NCBI GenBank assembly: GCA_040384665.1
Contig: JAZKIY010000025.1
Coordinates: forward strand, 24,889 to 88,888
Origin: PCRC01 sp040384665
Lineage (GTDB): Bacteria > Pseudomonadota > Gammaproteobacteria > Burkholderiales > Burkholderiaceae_C
Direction of reading: 5' to 3'
DNA length: 64,000 nucleotides
Shown: positions 33,650 to 41,193 of the stretch, in pieces
Layout of the letters: each line of letters opens with the position of its first letter
How positions within the stretch are numbered: position 1 is the first letter of the stretch
Notes under the pieces: model-generated
Seen by the model: the letters and a program-made list of their open reading frames with translations, nothing else
Told to the model about the DNA's origin: nothing
The model's database searches: none
Translations under genes and position numbers: made by a program

Positions 33650-34789
33650 TCAGGAATTGGGCGTGATCAAGAACTTGGCGCCGGTAGACCGTTTGGCATA
33701 GCGGGCAACGCTGTCCAGCGACAGCGCCTCGGCCAGCCCCATGCTGCCGGCGTAGTGGCTCTGGAAGGTGGTGGTCAACTCTCGCGCCACGCGCTCTTTC
33801 AGCACTGCCACCGCGGCCGGGCCAATTTGTTGCAGGTAGGGAAACAGCAGCCAGCCGCCCATGCCCCAGGTCATGCCGAAATTGCGGTTGACCAGCGTGG
33901 GCGAGGTGTCCAGCCCGCCATAGATGTACACCTGCTTGGGCACCGAGGTGCCGTAGCGGCTGTACTCGGTGAGGGTTTTGCTCAGCGCCGCTTCCATGCA
34001 CGACAAGATTTGCCCGGCCAGCGTGCCGCCGCCAATCGCGTCAAAAGCCACGGTGGCGCCAGTGGCTGACAGCGCGGCGGTGAGGTCGGCGGCGAACGTG
34101 GGGGCACTGGTGTCGCACACAAACGCTGCGCCCTGCGAACGCAGCAGCTCGGCCTGTTGGGGCGAGCGCACGATGTTGACCAAACCAATGCCGTCTTGCA
34201 AACAGATGCGGTTGAGCATTTGGCCCAGGTTGGACGCCGCCGCCGTGTGCGCGAGCGCGGTGTGGCCCTGCCGGCGCATGGTCTCGACCATGCCGAGCGC
34301 GGTGAGCGGGTTCACAAAACACGACGCGCCCTGCGCTGCCGTGGCGCCTTCGGGCAACACCAAACACTGCTCCACCGCCAGTGCGCGGTGCTGGCTGTAC
34401 ATGGCGCCGCCAATCGCGGCCACGCGTTGGCCGAGCAAGGCCTGCGCGGCGGATGATGCGCCTGCGGCCACCACGGTGCCGGCGCCTTCGTTGCCCACCG
34501 GCATGGCCTGGCCCACGCGGGCGGCCACACCGGCCATGGCTTGGGGTGGCACCTGGGCGGTCAGCACCGGCCGCTCGGGCGTGCCACTGGCCTTGGCAGT
34601 TTTCAGGTCGGCAGGGCCAAACAGCAGCCCCTGGTCCGACGGGTTGAGCGGCGCAGCCTCGACCTGCACCAGCACCTCGTTGTCACGCAGGGTGGGCAGG
34701 GGCAGGTCAACCAGCGAGATTTCGAGTTCGCCGCCCGGCTTGATGAGCGAGCGGAGTTGCAGCGAGTGGGTGGGCAGGCTTTGGGGCAT
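33650..34789 (-). CDS. Zinc-binding dehydrogenase / quinone oxidoreductase-like
   Basis: 379 aa, medium-chain dehydrogenase/reductase fold. N-terminal GroES-like domain (VLVQVEAAPLNPSDQGLLFG, MPVGNEGAGTVVAAG) and C-terminal Rossmann domain (HTAAASNLGQMLNRICLQDG, then VRSPQQAELLRSQGAAFVCD). The dinucleotide motif is AAASNLG rather than GAAGGVG, and zinc-ligand cysteines are missing, as in quinone-oxidoreductase-type members that do not use zinc. Substrate unknown. Confidence 0.85.
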   Translation of the reverse strand: MPQSLPTHSLQLRSLIKPGGELEISLVDLPLPTLRDNEVLVQVEAAPLNPSDQGLLFGPADLKTAKASGTPERPVLTAQVPPQAMAGVAARVGQAMPVGNEGAGTVVAAGASSAAQALLGQRVAAIGGAMYSQHRALAVEQCLVLPEGATAAQGASCFVNPLTALGMVETMRRQGHTALAHTAAASNLGQMLNRICLQDGIGLVNIVRSPQQAELLRSQGAAFVCDTSAPTFAADLTAALSATGATVAFDAIGGGTLAGQILSCMEAALSKTLTEYSRYGTSVPKQVYIYGGLDTSPTLVNRNFGMTWGMGGWLLFPYLQQIGPAAVAVLKERVARELTTTFQSHYAGSMGLAEALSLDSVARYAKRSTGAKFLITPNS

Positions 34790-34873
34790 CCAGAATTCCG
34801 GTGGTGGCAGGGCTGGCCCATTCTAGGGAGCCGGGCCATTCCCTGCACGGCCGCAGTGTGTCGCCCCGGCGTA

Positions 34874-35353
34874 TCAAACCGGCTTGTGCCAGCCGCTTTC
34901 TATCCAGGCTGTGGCGCTGGCCGTGGTGAGCTTGAAGTCGGCCCGCACGCGCGCACGCGCCGCTTCGCTGCCCAGCGCGTCAATGCCCTTCAGCAGCGCA
35001 TAGGGCTCGAACTCGTCGGGCACGATTTCCAGCGCCACCGTCCACTTGTCGCCCGCCACAGTGACCGACACGTTTTTGTTGAGCTGCGCGTAGGCCTGCT
35101 GCTCGTGCCGGCGCACCACCTCGGCGGCGGTTTTCACCAGCGTGTTGAAGGCCGAGGTGTCCAGCGGCTTGGGGTTCTTTTTGTCGCGGCCCATGGTCCA
35201 GGGGCCAACCAGGGCCGGCTCGGCCTCGCCGTCGCGGGTCATGGCCACGGCCCAGCCGTCGTCGTCTTCGTTTTTGATGACGCGGGCGGTCCAGCCGTTG
35301 TCGGCCCACAGGCGGTCTTGTTTGATGGGTTCGCTGTCGTTCGTGGGGTTCAT
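34874..35353 (-). CDS. Hypothetical protein downstream of the RIO-type kinase
   Basis: 159 aa from ATG 35353 (35362 is an alternative). Not recognised. Soluble, no signal; DNGWTARVIKNEDDDGWAVA and VSVTVAGDKWTVALEIVPDE suggest a mostly beta N-terminal part, and ATASATAWIESGWHKPV ends it. It starts 5 nt after the kinase stop, so the two are almost certainly co-transcribed and this may be a kinase partner or substrate (inference). Confidence 0.7.
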   Translation of the reverse strand: MNPTNDSEPIKQDRLWADNGWTARVIKNEDDDGWAVAMTRDGEAEPALVGPWTMGRDKKNPKPLDTSAFNTLVKTAAEVVRRHEQQAYAQLNKNVSVTVAGDKWTVALEIVPDEFEPYALLKGIDALGSEAARARVRADFKLTTASATAWIESGWHKPV

Positions 35354-35358
35354 GGCGT

Positions 35359-36207
35359 TCAAGAGGGGGTTTGCATGCGCAGGCGGCGGGCCGCTTCTTC
35401 GTCACGGGCGTCGCCAATTTCGCGCAGCACGCCGCCCAGGTCGACCGGGCCTGCTGCGCGGGTGTGTTGGCCGGTGAGTTCGGTGTCGGGTTGCAGCAGG
35501 CCGCGTTCAAACAGCGCCCACATCTCAGGGCCGTAGTCGGTGGCCAGCAGCTCGGGCGCGGTGGCGCCAAAAAAGGCGCGCAGGTTGGCCACGTCGCGCA
35601 GCAGCATGCGCTGGGCGTGGTTGTTGCCGGCGGCGTCCACCGCCTGCGGCAAATCGATGATGACCGGGCCGTCGGCCGCCAGCAGAATGTTGAACTCCGA
35701 CAAATCGCCGTGGACCACACCCGCACAGAGCATGCGCACCACCTCGGCCAACAGGCTGGCGTGGTGGCGCAGCGCTTCTTCGGGCGTGAACACCACGTCG
35801 TTGATGCGCGGTGCGGCGTCGCCGTCGGCATTGGCGACCAGCTCCATCAGCAGCACGCCGTCGAGAAAGTTGTAGGGCGTGGGCACGCGCACGCCGGCGG
35901 CGGCCAGGCGGTACAGCGCGTCGACCTCGGCGCTCTGCCAGGCGGCCTCTTGCGCCTGCCGGCCAAACTTGCTGCCCTTGGCCATGGCGCGGGCCTCGCG
36001 GCTGTTTTTGGTTTTGCGGTTCTCGGTGTAGTCCACCGCCTGGCGAAAGCTGCGCTGGTCGGCTTCCTTGTAGATCTTGGCGCAGCGCGTCTCGTCGCCA
36101 CAGCGCACCACATAGACCGTGGCTTCCTTGCCGCTCATCAACTGGCGCACCACGGTGTCGATCAGGCCTTCTTCTATCAGCGGCAGCAGCCGCGCGGGGG
36201 ATTTCAT
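35359..36207 (-). CDS. RIO1-like serine kinase (PA4780 family)
   Basis: 282 aa. Atypical protein kinase: LMSGKEATVYVVRCGDETRC with a glycine loop and CAKIYK lysine, a RIO-specific insert with AMAKGSKFGRQAQEAAWQSA, catalytic loop VVHGDLSEFNILL (Asp and Asn) and metal-binding IDLPQAVD. All catalytic residues seem intact. ATG 36207 is preferred to 36225 for family length. Divergent from hemE with 38 bp between starts, so promoters overlap. Confidence 0.9.
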   Translation of the reverse strand: MKSPARLLPLIEEGLIDTVVRQLMSGKEATVYVVRCGDETRCAKIYKEADQRSFRQAVDYTENRKTKNSREARAMAKGSKFGRQAQEAAWQSAEVDALYRLAAAGVRVPTPYNFLDGVLLMELVANADGDAAPRINDVVFTPEEALRHHASLLAEVVRMLCAGVVHGDLSEFNILLAADGPVIIDLPQAVDAAGNNHAQRMLLRDVANLRAFFGATAPELLATDYGPEMWALFERGLLQPDTELTGQHTRAAGPVDLGGVLREIGDARDEEAARRLRMQTPS

Positions 36208-36245
36208 GCCCGGATTGTGGTGCATGGGCCTGCGACAATCTCGGC

Positions 36246-37349
36246 ATGACCGCCACGACCACCTTCGCCCCCCTGCAAAACGACACCTTCCTGCGCGCGT
36301 GTTTCCGCCAGGCCACAGAACACACCCCGGTGTGGCTGATGCGCCAGGCCGGGCGGTATTTGCCCGAATACTGCGCCACCCGCGCCAAAGCCGGCAGCTT
36401 CATGGGCCTGGCCACCAACGTGGACTACGCCACCGAAGTCACCCTGCAGCCGCTGGAACGCTACCCGCTGGACGCCTCCATCCTGTTCTCCGACATCCTC
36501 ACCGTGCCCGACGCCATGGGCCTGGGCCTGTCTTTCGCTTTGGGCGAAGGCCCCCGCTTTGCCTCCCCGGTGCGCGACGAAGCCGCCGTGGCCGCCCTGG
36601 CCGTGCCCGACATGGCCAAGCTGCGCTACGTGTTTGACGCCGTCACCTCGATCCGCAAGGCCCTGAATGGCCGGGTGCCGCTGATCGGTTTCTCCGGCAG
36701 CCCCTGGACGCTGGCCTGTTACATGGTCGAGGGCAAGGGTTCGGACGACTACCGGCTGGTCAAGTCCATGCTCTACAGCCGGCCTGATTTGATGCACAAG
36801 ATGCTGCAAATCAATGCCGATGCGGTGGCGCTGTACCTGAACACGCAAATCGAGGCCGGTGCCCAGGCGGTGATGGTGTTTGACTCCTGGGGCGGGGTGC
36901 TGGCCGATGGGGCTTTCCAGACCTTCAGCATGGCCTACACCGCCCAGGTGCTGGCCAAACTCAAGCGCGAGCACAACGGGGTGAAGATTCCCCGGCTGGT
37001 GTTCACCAAGGGCGGCGGCATCTGGCTGGACGAGATGGGCGGCCTGGACTGCGAGGTGCTGGGGCTGGACTGGACGGTCAACCTGGGCCAGGCCCGGGCG
37101 AAGGTGGGTGGGCACAAGGCCTTGCAGGGCAACATCGACCCCAACGTGCTGTTTGCCCCACCGGCGCAGATCACCGCCGAGGTGGTCAAGGTGCTGGAGA
37201 GCTTTGGGGTGCCGCACACCGACACGACGCGGCCGGGGCCAACGCACATCTTCAACCTCGGCCACGGCATCAGCCAGTTCACCCCGCCAGACCATGTGGC
37301 CGCGCTTGTGGAAGCGGTGCACTCGCATTCCAGAAAAATGCGGGCGTGA
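36246..37349 (+). CDS. hemE: Uroporphyrinogen decarboxylase
   Basis: 367 aa. Converts uroporphyrinogen III to coproporphyrinogen III in haem synthesis. Signature motifs PVWLMRQAGRYLPEY near the N-terminus (active-site arginines), FSDILTVPDAMGLGL, GFSGSPWTLACYMVEG and GHGISQFTPPDHVAALVEAV. Complete and cytoplasmic. ATG 36246 is chosen by family start (FAPLQNDTFLRA). Confidence 0.97.
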   Translation: MTATTTFAPLQNDTFLRACFRQATEHTPVWLMRQAGRYLPEYCATRAKAGSFMGLATNVDYATEVTLQPLERYPLDASILFSDILTVPDAMGLGLSFALGEGPRFASPVRDEAAVAALAVPDMAKLRYVFDAVTSIRKALNGRVPLIGFSGSPWTLACYMVEGKGSDDYRLVKSMLYSRPDLMHKMLQINADAVALYLNTQIEAGAQAVMVFDSWGGVLADGAFQTFSMAYTAQVLAKLKREHNGVKIPRLVFTKGGGIWLDEMGGLDCEVLGLDWTVNLGQARAKVGGHKALQGNIDPNVLFAPPAQITAEVVKVLESFGVPHTDTTRPGPTHIFNLGHGISQFTPPDHVAALVEAVHSHSRKMRA

Positions 37350-37430
37350 ATTTTCAGGTTGCCGCGCCATTGTTCTGCAACACGGGTTTTCCCTGCTTGC
37401 TGAGTGCGAAATATGGACACGGCACTTGAC

Positions 37431-37439
37431 TTATGCACA
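37431..37439 (+). promoter_or_regulatory. DnaA-box-like sequence
   Basis: TTATGCACA fits the DnaA-box consensus TTATNCACA. It lies about 80 bp past the hemE stop. Confidence 0.4.
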
Positions 37440-37617
37440 AAAGATAGGATGCGGCTCAAACCCAGAGCCGGCCCAAACCGCACCGCGCTACAAAACGTGT
37501 AGCACCGCTAAGTCATTGATTTGTATAGGTTTCGTGATTTGCACTGTTTCTGGGCATTTTAAGCAAAGCCTTGATTTGCAAGGCTTTGGCGGCACCCAAG
37601 GCAATCTATCAACAAAG

Positions 37618-37626
37618 TTATCCACA
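37618..37626 (+). promoter_or_regulatory. Perfect DnaA box upstream of priA
   Basis: TTATCCACA, the strong DnaA consensus, 110 bp before the priA start and in the same orientation as 37431. Confidence 0.5.
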
Positions 37627-37735
37627 GAAATACTGGATGAACCAGAAAGCCGTTTTAAATCATGAACTTACGGAACTTTTCGCCAGTTGACCTGAAGAGT
37701 CACCGCTAAGGCGCACCCCCATCCGCCCCCCGCTT

Positions 37736-39868
37736 ATGCCGCACCGGCTGCCCATTCTCGTCCCGACCCCGGCCCACAGCACCCTGGGCAGCCTGCTGCA
37801 TTACGAAAGTGAGTTGCCACTTGCGCCAGGCACCTTGGTGCGCGTGCCCCTGGGCCAGCGCGAAATGCTGGGCGTGGTCTGGCAAGACGCGGGCGGTGCC
37901 TGTGCCCTCCCCGAAGGCACCGCCATCCGCCCATTGAGCGCGGTGCTCGACGGCCTGCTCCCACTGGGCGACAGCTGGCGCCAGCTGGTGGAATTTGCCG
38001 CCCGTTACTACCAGCGCGGCGCTGGGGAGGTGGCCCTGGCCGCTCTGCCCCCCGCCCTGCGCGACCTGGACGCGCAGCAGCTGGCACGGCGGCTGAAGCG
38101 GCACGCCAAGGCCAAATTGGGCGCCGCAGACGCACCGCCCGCCACGCCAGCGCAGGTGCTGACGGCCGAACAGGCCGCCGCGCTGGCGGCGTTCGAGGCC
38201 GCGCCCGAGCCGGCGCTGCTGTTTGGCGTCACCGGCAGCGGCAAGACCGAGGTGTATTTGCAGGCGGTGCACCACCTGCTGGCGCGCGACCCGCAGGCCC
38301 AGGCGCTGGTGATGGTGCCGGAGATCAACCTCACGCCGCAGCTGGAAGCGCGTTTTCGCGCGCGTTTTGCCCACCACGGCCCGCAGGCGGTGGTGTCGCT
38401 GCACAGCGGCATGACCAACCCGCAGCGGCTGCAAAGCTGGCTCTCCGCCCACCTGGGCGAGGCGCGCATTGTGCTCGGCACCCGGATGGCGGTGTTCGCG
38501 TCGCTGCCGGCGCTGCGGCTGATCGTGGTGGACGAAGAGCACGACCCGAGCTACAAGCAGCAGGAAGGCGCCCGCTACTCGGCACGCGACCTGGCGGTCT
38601 ACCGGGCGCGGCTCGAATCGACCGCCGACGCGCCGTGCCGGGTGATGCTGGGTTCGGCCACGCCGTCACTGGAGAGCTGGCACCACAGTCGGCCGGCCGA
38701 AGACGGTGGCCGCTACCGCCGCCTCACGCTCACCCAGCGCATTGGCCACGCCGGCAGCCCGGCCGGGGCGCTGCCCACGCTGCGGCTGGTGAACATGGAA
38801 CACCAGCCGCGCCACACGGTGCTGTCGTCCCCGCTGCTGGCGGCGATCACCGAACGCATCGCGCGGGGCGAGCAGGCCATGGTGTTCTTGAACCGGCGCG
38901 GCTACGCCCCGGTGCTGCACTGCGGCAGCTGCGGCTGGAAAAGCGACTGCGCGCACTGCAGCGCCTACCGCGTGTTCCACAAAATCGACCGCACGCTGCG
39001 CTGCCACCACTGCGGCTTCACCGAGCGGGTGCCGCGCGCCTGCCCGGCCTGCGGCAACCCGGACATCGCCCCCATTGGCCGCGGCACGGAGCAGATCGAA
39101 GAACAGCTCGCCAGCCTGCTGGCGGATGTGCGCCGGCCCGACGGTTCCGAGGTGCGCATTGCCCGCATCGACGCCGACACCACCCGGCTCAAGGGCGCGC
39201 TCGAATCGCAGCTGGCGCAGGTGCACGCCGGCGACGTGGACGTGTTGGTCGGCACGCAGATGATCGCCAAGGGGCACGACTTCCGGCGCATCACGCTGGT
39301 GGCGGCGGTCAACCCCGACACCGCGCTGTTCTCAAGCGACTTCCGCGCGCCAGAGCGGCTGTTCAGCCTGCTGCTGCAGGCGGCGGGCCGCGCTGGGCGT
39401 GATGCCGCCTACCTGGCGCAGCAGGGTTCGGTGAGCGAGATGTGGCTGCAAACCCACCACAAAGACCACGCGCTGTACGCCGCGCTGCGCCAGCACGATT
39501 TCCCCGCATTTGCCGCGCAGCAGCTGGCCGAACGCGCCCAGGCCAGCCTGCCGCCGTTCAGCTTTCAGGCGCTGGTGCGGGCCGAGGCACGCAGCCAGGA
39601 CGCGGCCCAGGCCTTTCTCTCGGCCGCCAGCGCCGCAGCGCTCGATCTGCCCGGTGCCAGCCATGTGACGCTGTACCCGGCGGTGCCGATGACGATCCAG
39701 CGCGTGGCCAATGTGGAGCGGGCGCAGATGCTGCTGGAAAGCCCGTCACGCCAGGCGCTGCAGCAGTTTCTGGCCGCCTGGCAACCGGTGCTGCGCGCCA
39801 CCCGCCAACAGCCCGAGGGCAAAGGCGTGATCCGCTGGGCGGTGGACGTGGACCCACTGGCTATATAG
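37736..39868 (+). CDS. priA: Primosomal protein N' (replication restart helicase)
   Basis: 710 aa, close to the usual 730. DNA helicase that reloads the replisome at stalled forks. N-terminal DNA-binding domain; Walker A GVTGSGKTEV (about residue 163-172); DEAH-type VVDEEHDPSYKQQEG; zinc-binding cysteines LHCGSCGWKSDCAHC, RCHHCGF and CPACGNPD; helicase motifs VGTQMIAKGHDF and LLLQAAGRAGRD. Complete. Preceded by a perfect DnaA box. Confidence 0.96.
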   Translation: MPHRLPILVPTPAHSTLGSLLHYESELPLAPGTLVRVPLGQREMLGVVWQDAGGACALPEGTAIRPLSAVLDGLLPLGDSWRQLVEFAARYYQRGAGEVALAALPPALRDLDAQQLARRLKRHAKAKLGAADAPPATPAQVLTAEQAAALAAFEAAPEPALLFGVTGSGKTEVYLQAVHHLLARDPQAQALVMVPEINLTPQLEARFRARFAHHGPQAVVSLHSGMTNPQRLQSWLSAHLGEARIVLGTRMAVFASLPALRLIVVDEEHDPSYKQQEGARYSARDLAVYRARLESTADAPCRVMLGSATPSLESWHHSRPAEDGGRYRRLTLTQRIGHAGSPAGALPTLRLVNMEHQPRHTVLSSPLLAAITERIARGEQAMVFLNRRGYAPVLHCGSCGWKSDCAHCSAYRVFHKIDRTLRCHHCGFTERVPRACPACGNPDIAPIGRGTEQIEEQLASLLADVRRPDGSEVRIARIDADTTRLKGALESQLAQVHAGDVDVLVGTQMIAKGHDFRRITLVAAVNPDTALFSSDFRAPERLFSLLLQAAGRAGRDAAYLAQQGSVSEMWLQTHHKDHALYAALRQHDFPAFAAQQLAERAQASLPPFSFQALVRAEARSQDAAQAFLSAASAAALDLPGASHVTLYPAVPMTIQRVANVERAQMLLESPSRQALQQFLAAWQPVLRATRQQPEGKGVIRWAVDVDPLAI

Positions 39869-39969
39869 CCCCCACGCTCGCTCACTGCGTGTGGCTCGCT
39901 GCCCCCCGAGGGGGCCGTGCCTTGCTTGGGGCGACCCGGCGCGGCGGCGCTCCATGGCGAAACGGCCAT
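39866..39969. repeat. GC-rich comamonad-type intergenic repeat
   Basis: CCCCACGCTCGCTCACTGCG, GGCTCGCTGCCCCCCGAGGG and CTTGCTTGGGGCGACCCG are wording I recognise from intergenic repeats of many Comamonadaceae genomes; contains the hairpin CCCCC-GA-GGGGG. Recognition is from memory. Immediately follows the priA stop. Confidence 0.5.
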
Positions 39970-40036
39970 TTTTTAAGCCAAACTGGCCTTTAGCCTTAGT
40001 GAAACCTTGCAGTACAGCTACAGTTTCAATAGCAAA
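39970..40036 (-). repeat. Interspersed element, copy 4
   Basis: Minus strand: GCTATTGAAACTGTAGC, then TGCAAGGTTTCACTAAGGCT, then GCCAGTTTGGCTTAAAAAA. The last two blocks match 1221-1263 almost base for base; the first is the AT-rich inverted repeat seen in copy 3. Confidence 0.7.
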
Positions 40037-40041
40037 CCACC

Positions 40042-41007
40042 TCAGATTATCCACGCCACCGCCAGCGAAAAGCTGAAGAACGCGGTCGCGGTGGACACCA
40101 GAATGATCCGGGCGATGCGCCCGTTGTCGGCACCAAACCGTTCCGCCAGCAGCGACACGTTGCTGGCGCTCGGCAGCGCCGCCACCAGCACCATCACGGT
40201 GAGCGCGAAGCGGTCCAGCGGCACACCCAGCCGAATCGCCGACGCGCCCACCAGCCACACCAGCAGCGGGTGCAGCAGCAGCTTCACCGCCACCACCGGC
40301 AGGTAGTCGCGCCGGGGAATGGGCGCCGCGCCCAGGGCCACCGCCCGCATCTGCGACCGCGCCAGCACCGCGCCAATGGTGAACAACGCCACCGGCGAAG
40401 CCGCGTCGGCCAGCAGGCCCACGGTTTTCAGCAACGGGGCCGGCAACTGCAGTTGCACGGCCGACGACACCCCGCCCAGCAAAATCGCCCACGGCATGGG
40501 GTTGCGCAGCACGCCGCGCAGCGCGTCGCGCCCGGCCCGCTGGAAACCGTGCTCGCCCGCCGTGTCCAGCCGCGACAGCGCGATGCACAGCGACGAGGTC
40601 ACCACCATGTCCACCACGATGGTCACGATGGTCGGCCCGGCGGCCGCGCTGCCCAACAGCGCCACCAGCAGTGGCACGCCCATGAAACCGGTGTTGGGGA
40701 AGGCCGCCACCAGCGCACCAAAGGCCGCGTCGTTCCAGCCGATGCGGCGGTTCAGGCTGGTGGCCACCACAAAGCCCACCAGCACCAGCGCGCAAAACAA
40801 GTAGGTGAAGAAGACACTCGCGTCGAGCAGCTGTGCCAGCGGCGTGCTGGCGCCAAAGCGGTACAGCATGCAGGGCAGCGCAAAGTACAGCACGAAGCCG
40901 TTCAGCCCGGGGATCGCGTCCAGCGGCAACAGGCCCCGCCGCGCGGCCACAAAGCCGGCCAGCACCAGGGCAAAAAAGGGAAAGGTCACCAACAGGATGT
41001 TCAGCAC
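40042..41007 (-). CDS. AEC family auxin/malonate-type transporter
   Basis: 321 aa from a GTG at 41007, giving the normal family length; upstream codons look random. About ten hydrophobic helices. Conserved AEC stretches: LNGFVLYFALPCMLYRFGAS, AAFPNTGFMGVPLLVALLG, ASPVALFTIGAVLARSQ and MVLVAALPSASNVSLLAERF. Inner-membrane permease, substrate unknown (family includes malonate and auxin exporters). Convergent with priA. Confidence 0.87.
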   Translation of the reverse strand: MLNILLVTFPFFALVLAGFVAARRGLLPLDAIPGLNGFVLYFALPCMLYRFGASTPLAQLLDASVFFTYLFCALVLVGFVVATSLNRRIGWNDAAFGALVAAFPNTGFMGVPLLVALLGSAAAGPTIVTIVVDMVVTSSLCIALSRLDTAGEHGFQRAGRDALRGVLRNPMPWAILLGGVSSAVQLQLPAPLLKTVGLLADAASPVALFTIGAVLARSQMRAVALGAAPIPRRDYLPVVAVKLLLHPLLVWLVGASAIRLGVPLDRFALTVMVLVAALPSASNVSLLAERFGADNGRIARIILVSTATAFFSFSLAVAWII

Positions 41008-41193
41008 GCCGCCATTGTCCCGCTTGCCTGGCGCGGCTCCGGGCCGAAGCGTGCGCTGACCCGCAAATTTCAAACACACCGCCCCAAATTTCACAGCGCC
41101 ACCAGGCCAGGCCGCCCGCTATGATGCCTTTCGCCTTTTTGCTGCTTTTTGCCGCTACCCCTCTCTGATCACCCCGCCCGGGGCACCGCCCGA

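Larger units (their letters stand above)
37350..37735. other. hemE-priA intergenic region with hairpin and DnaA boxes
   Basis: 386 bases, notably AT-richer than the neighbours. Holds CAAAGCCTTG/CAAGGCTTTG at 37564-37588 (10-bp stem, no U-tract) and two consensus-type DnaA boxes, TTATGCACA at 37431 and TTATCCACA at 37618. No gene seen. Confidence 0.6.

Noticed and set aside
37350..37735. Possible replication origin
   Set aside because: Only two DnaA boxes, no AT-rich 13-mers or dnaA/dnaN/gidA neighbours; kept only as a regulatory candidate.
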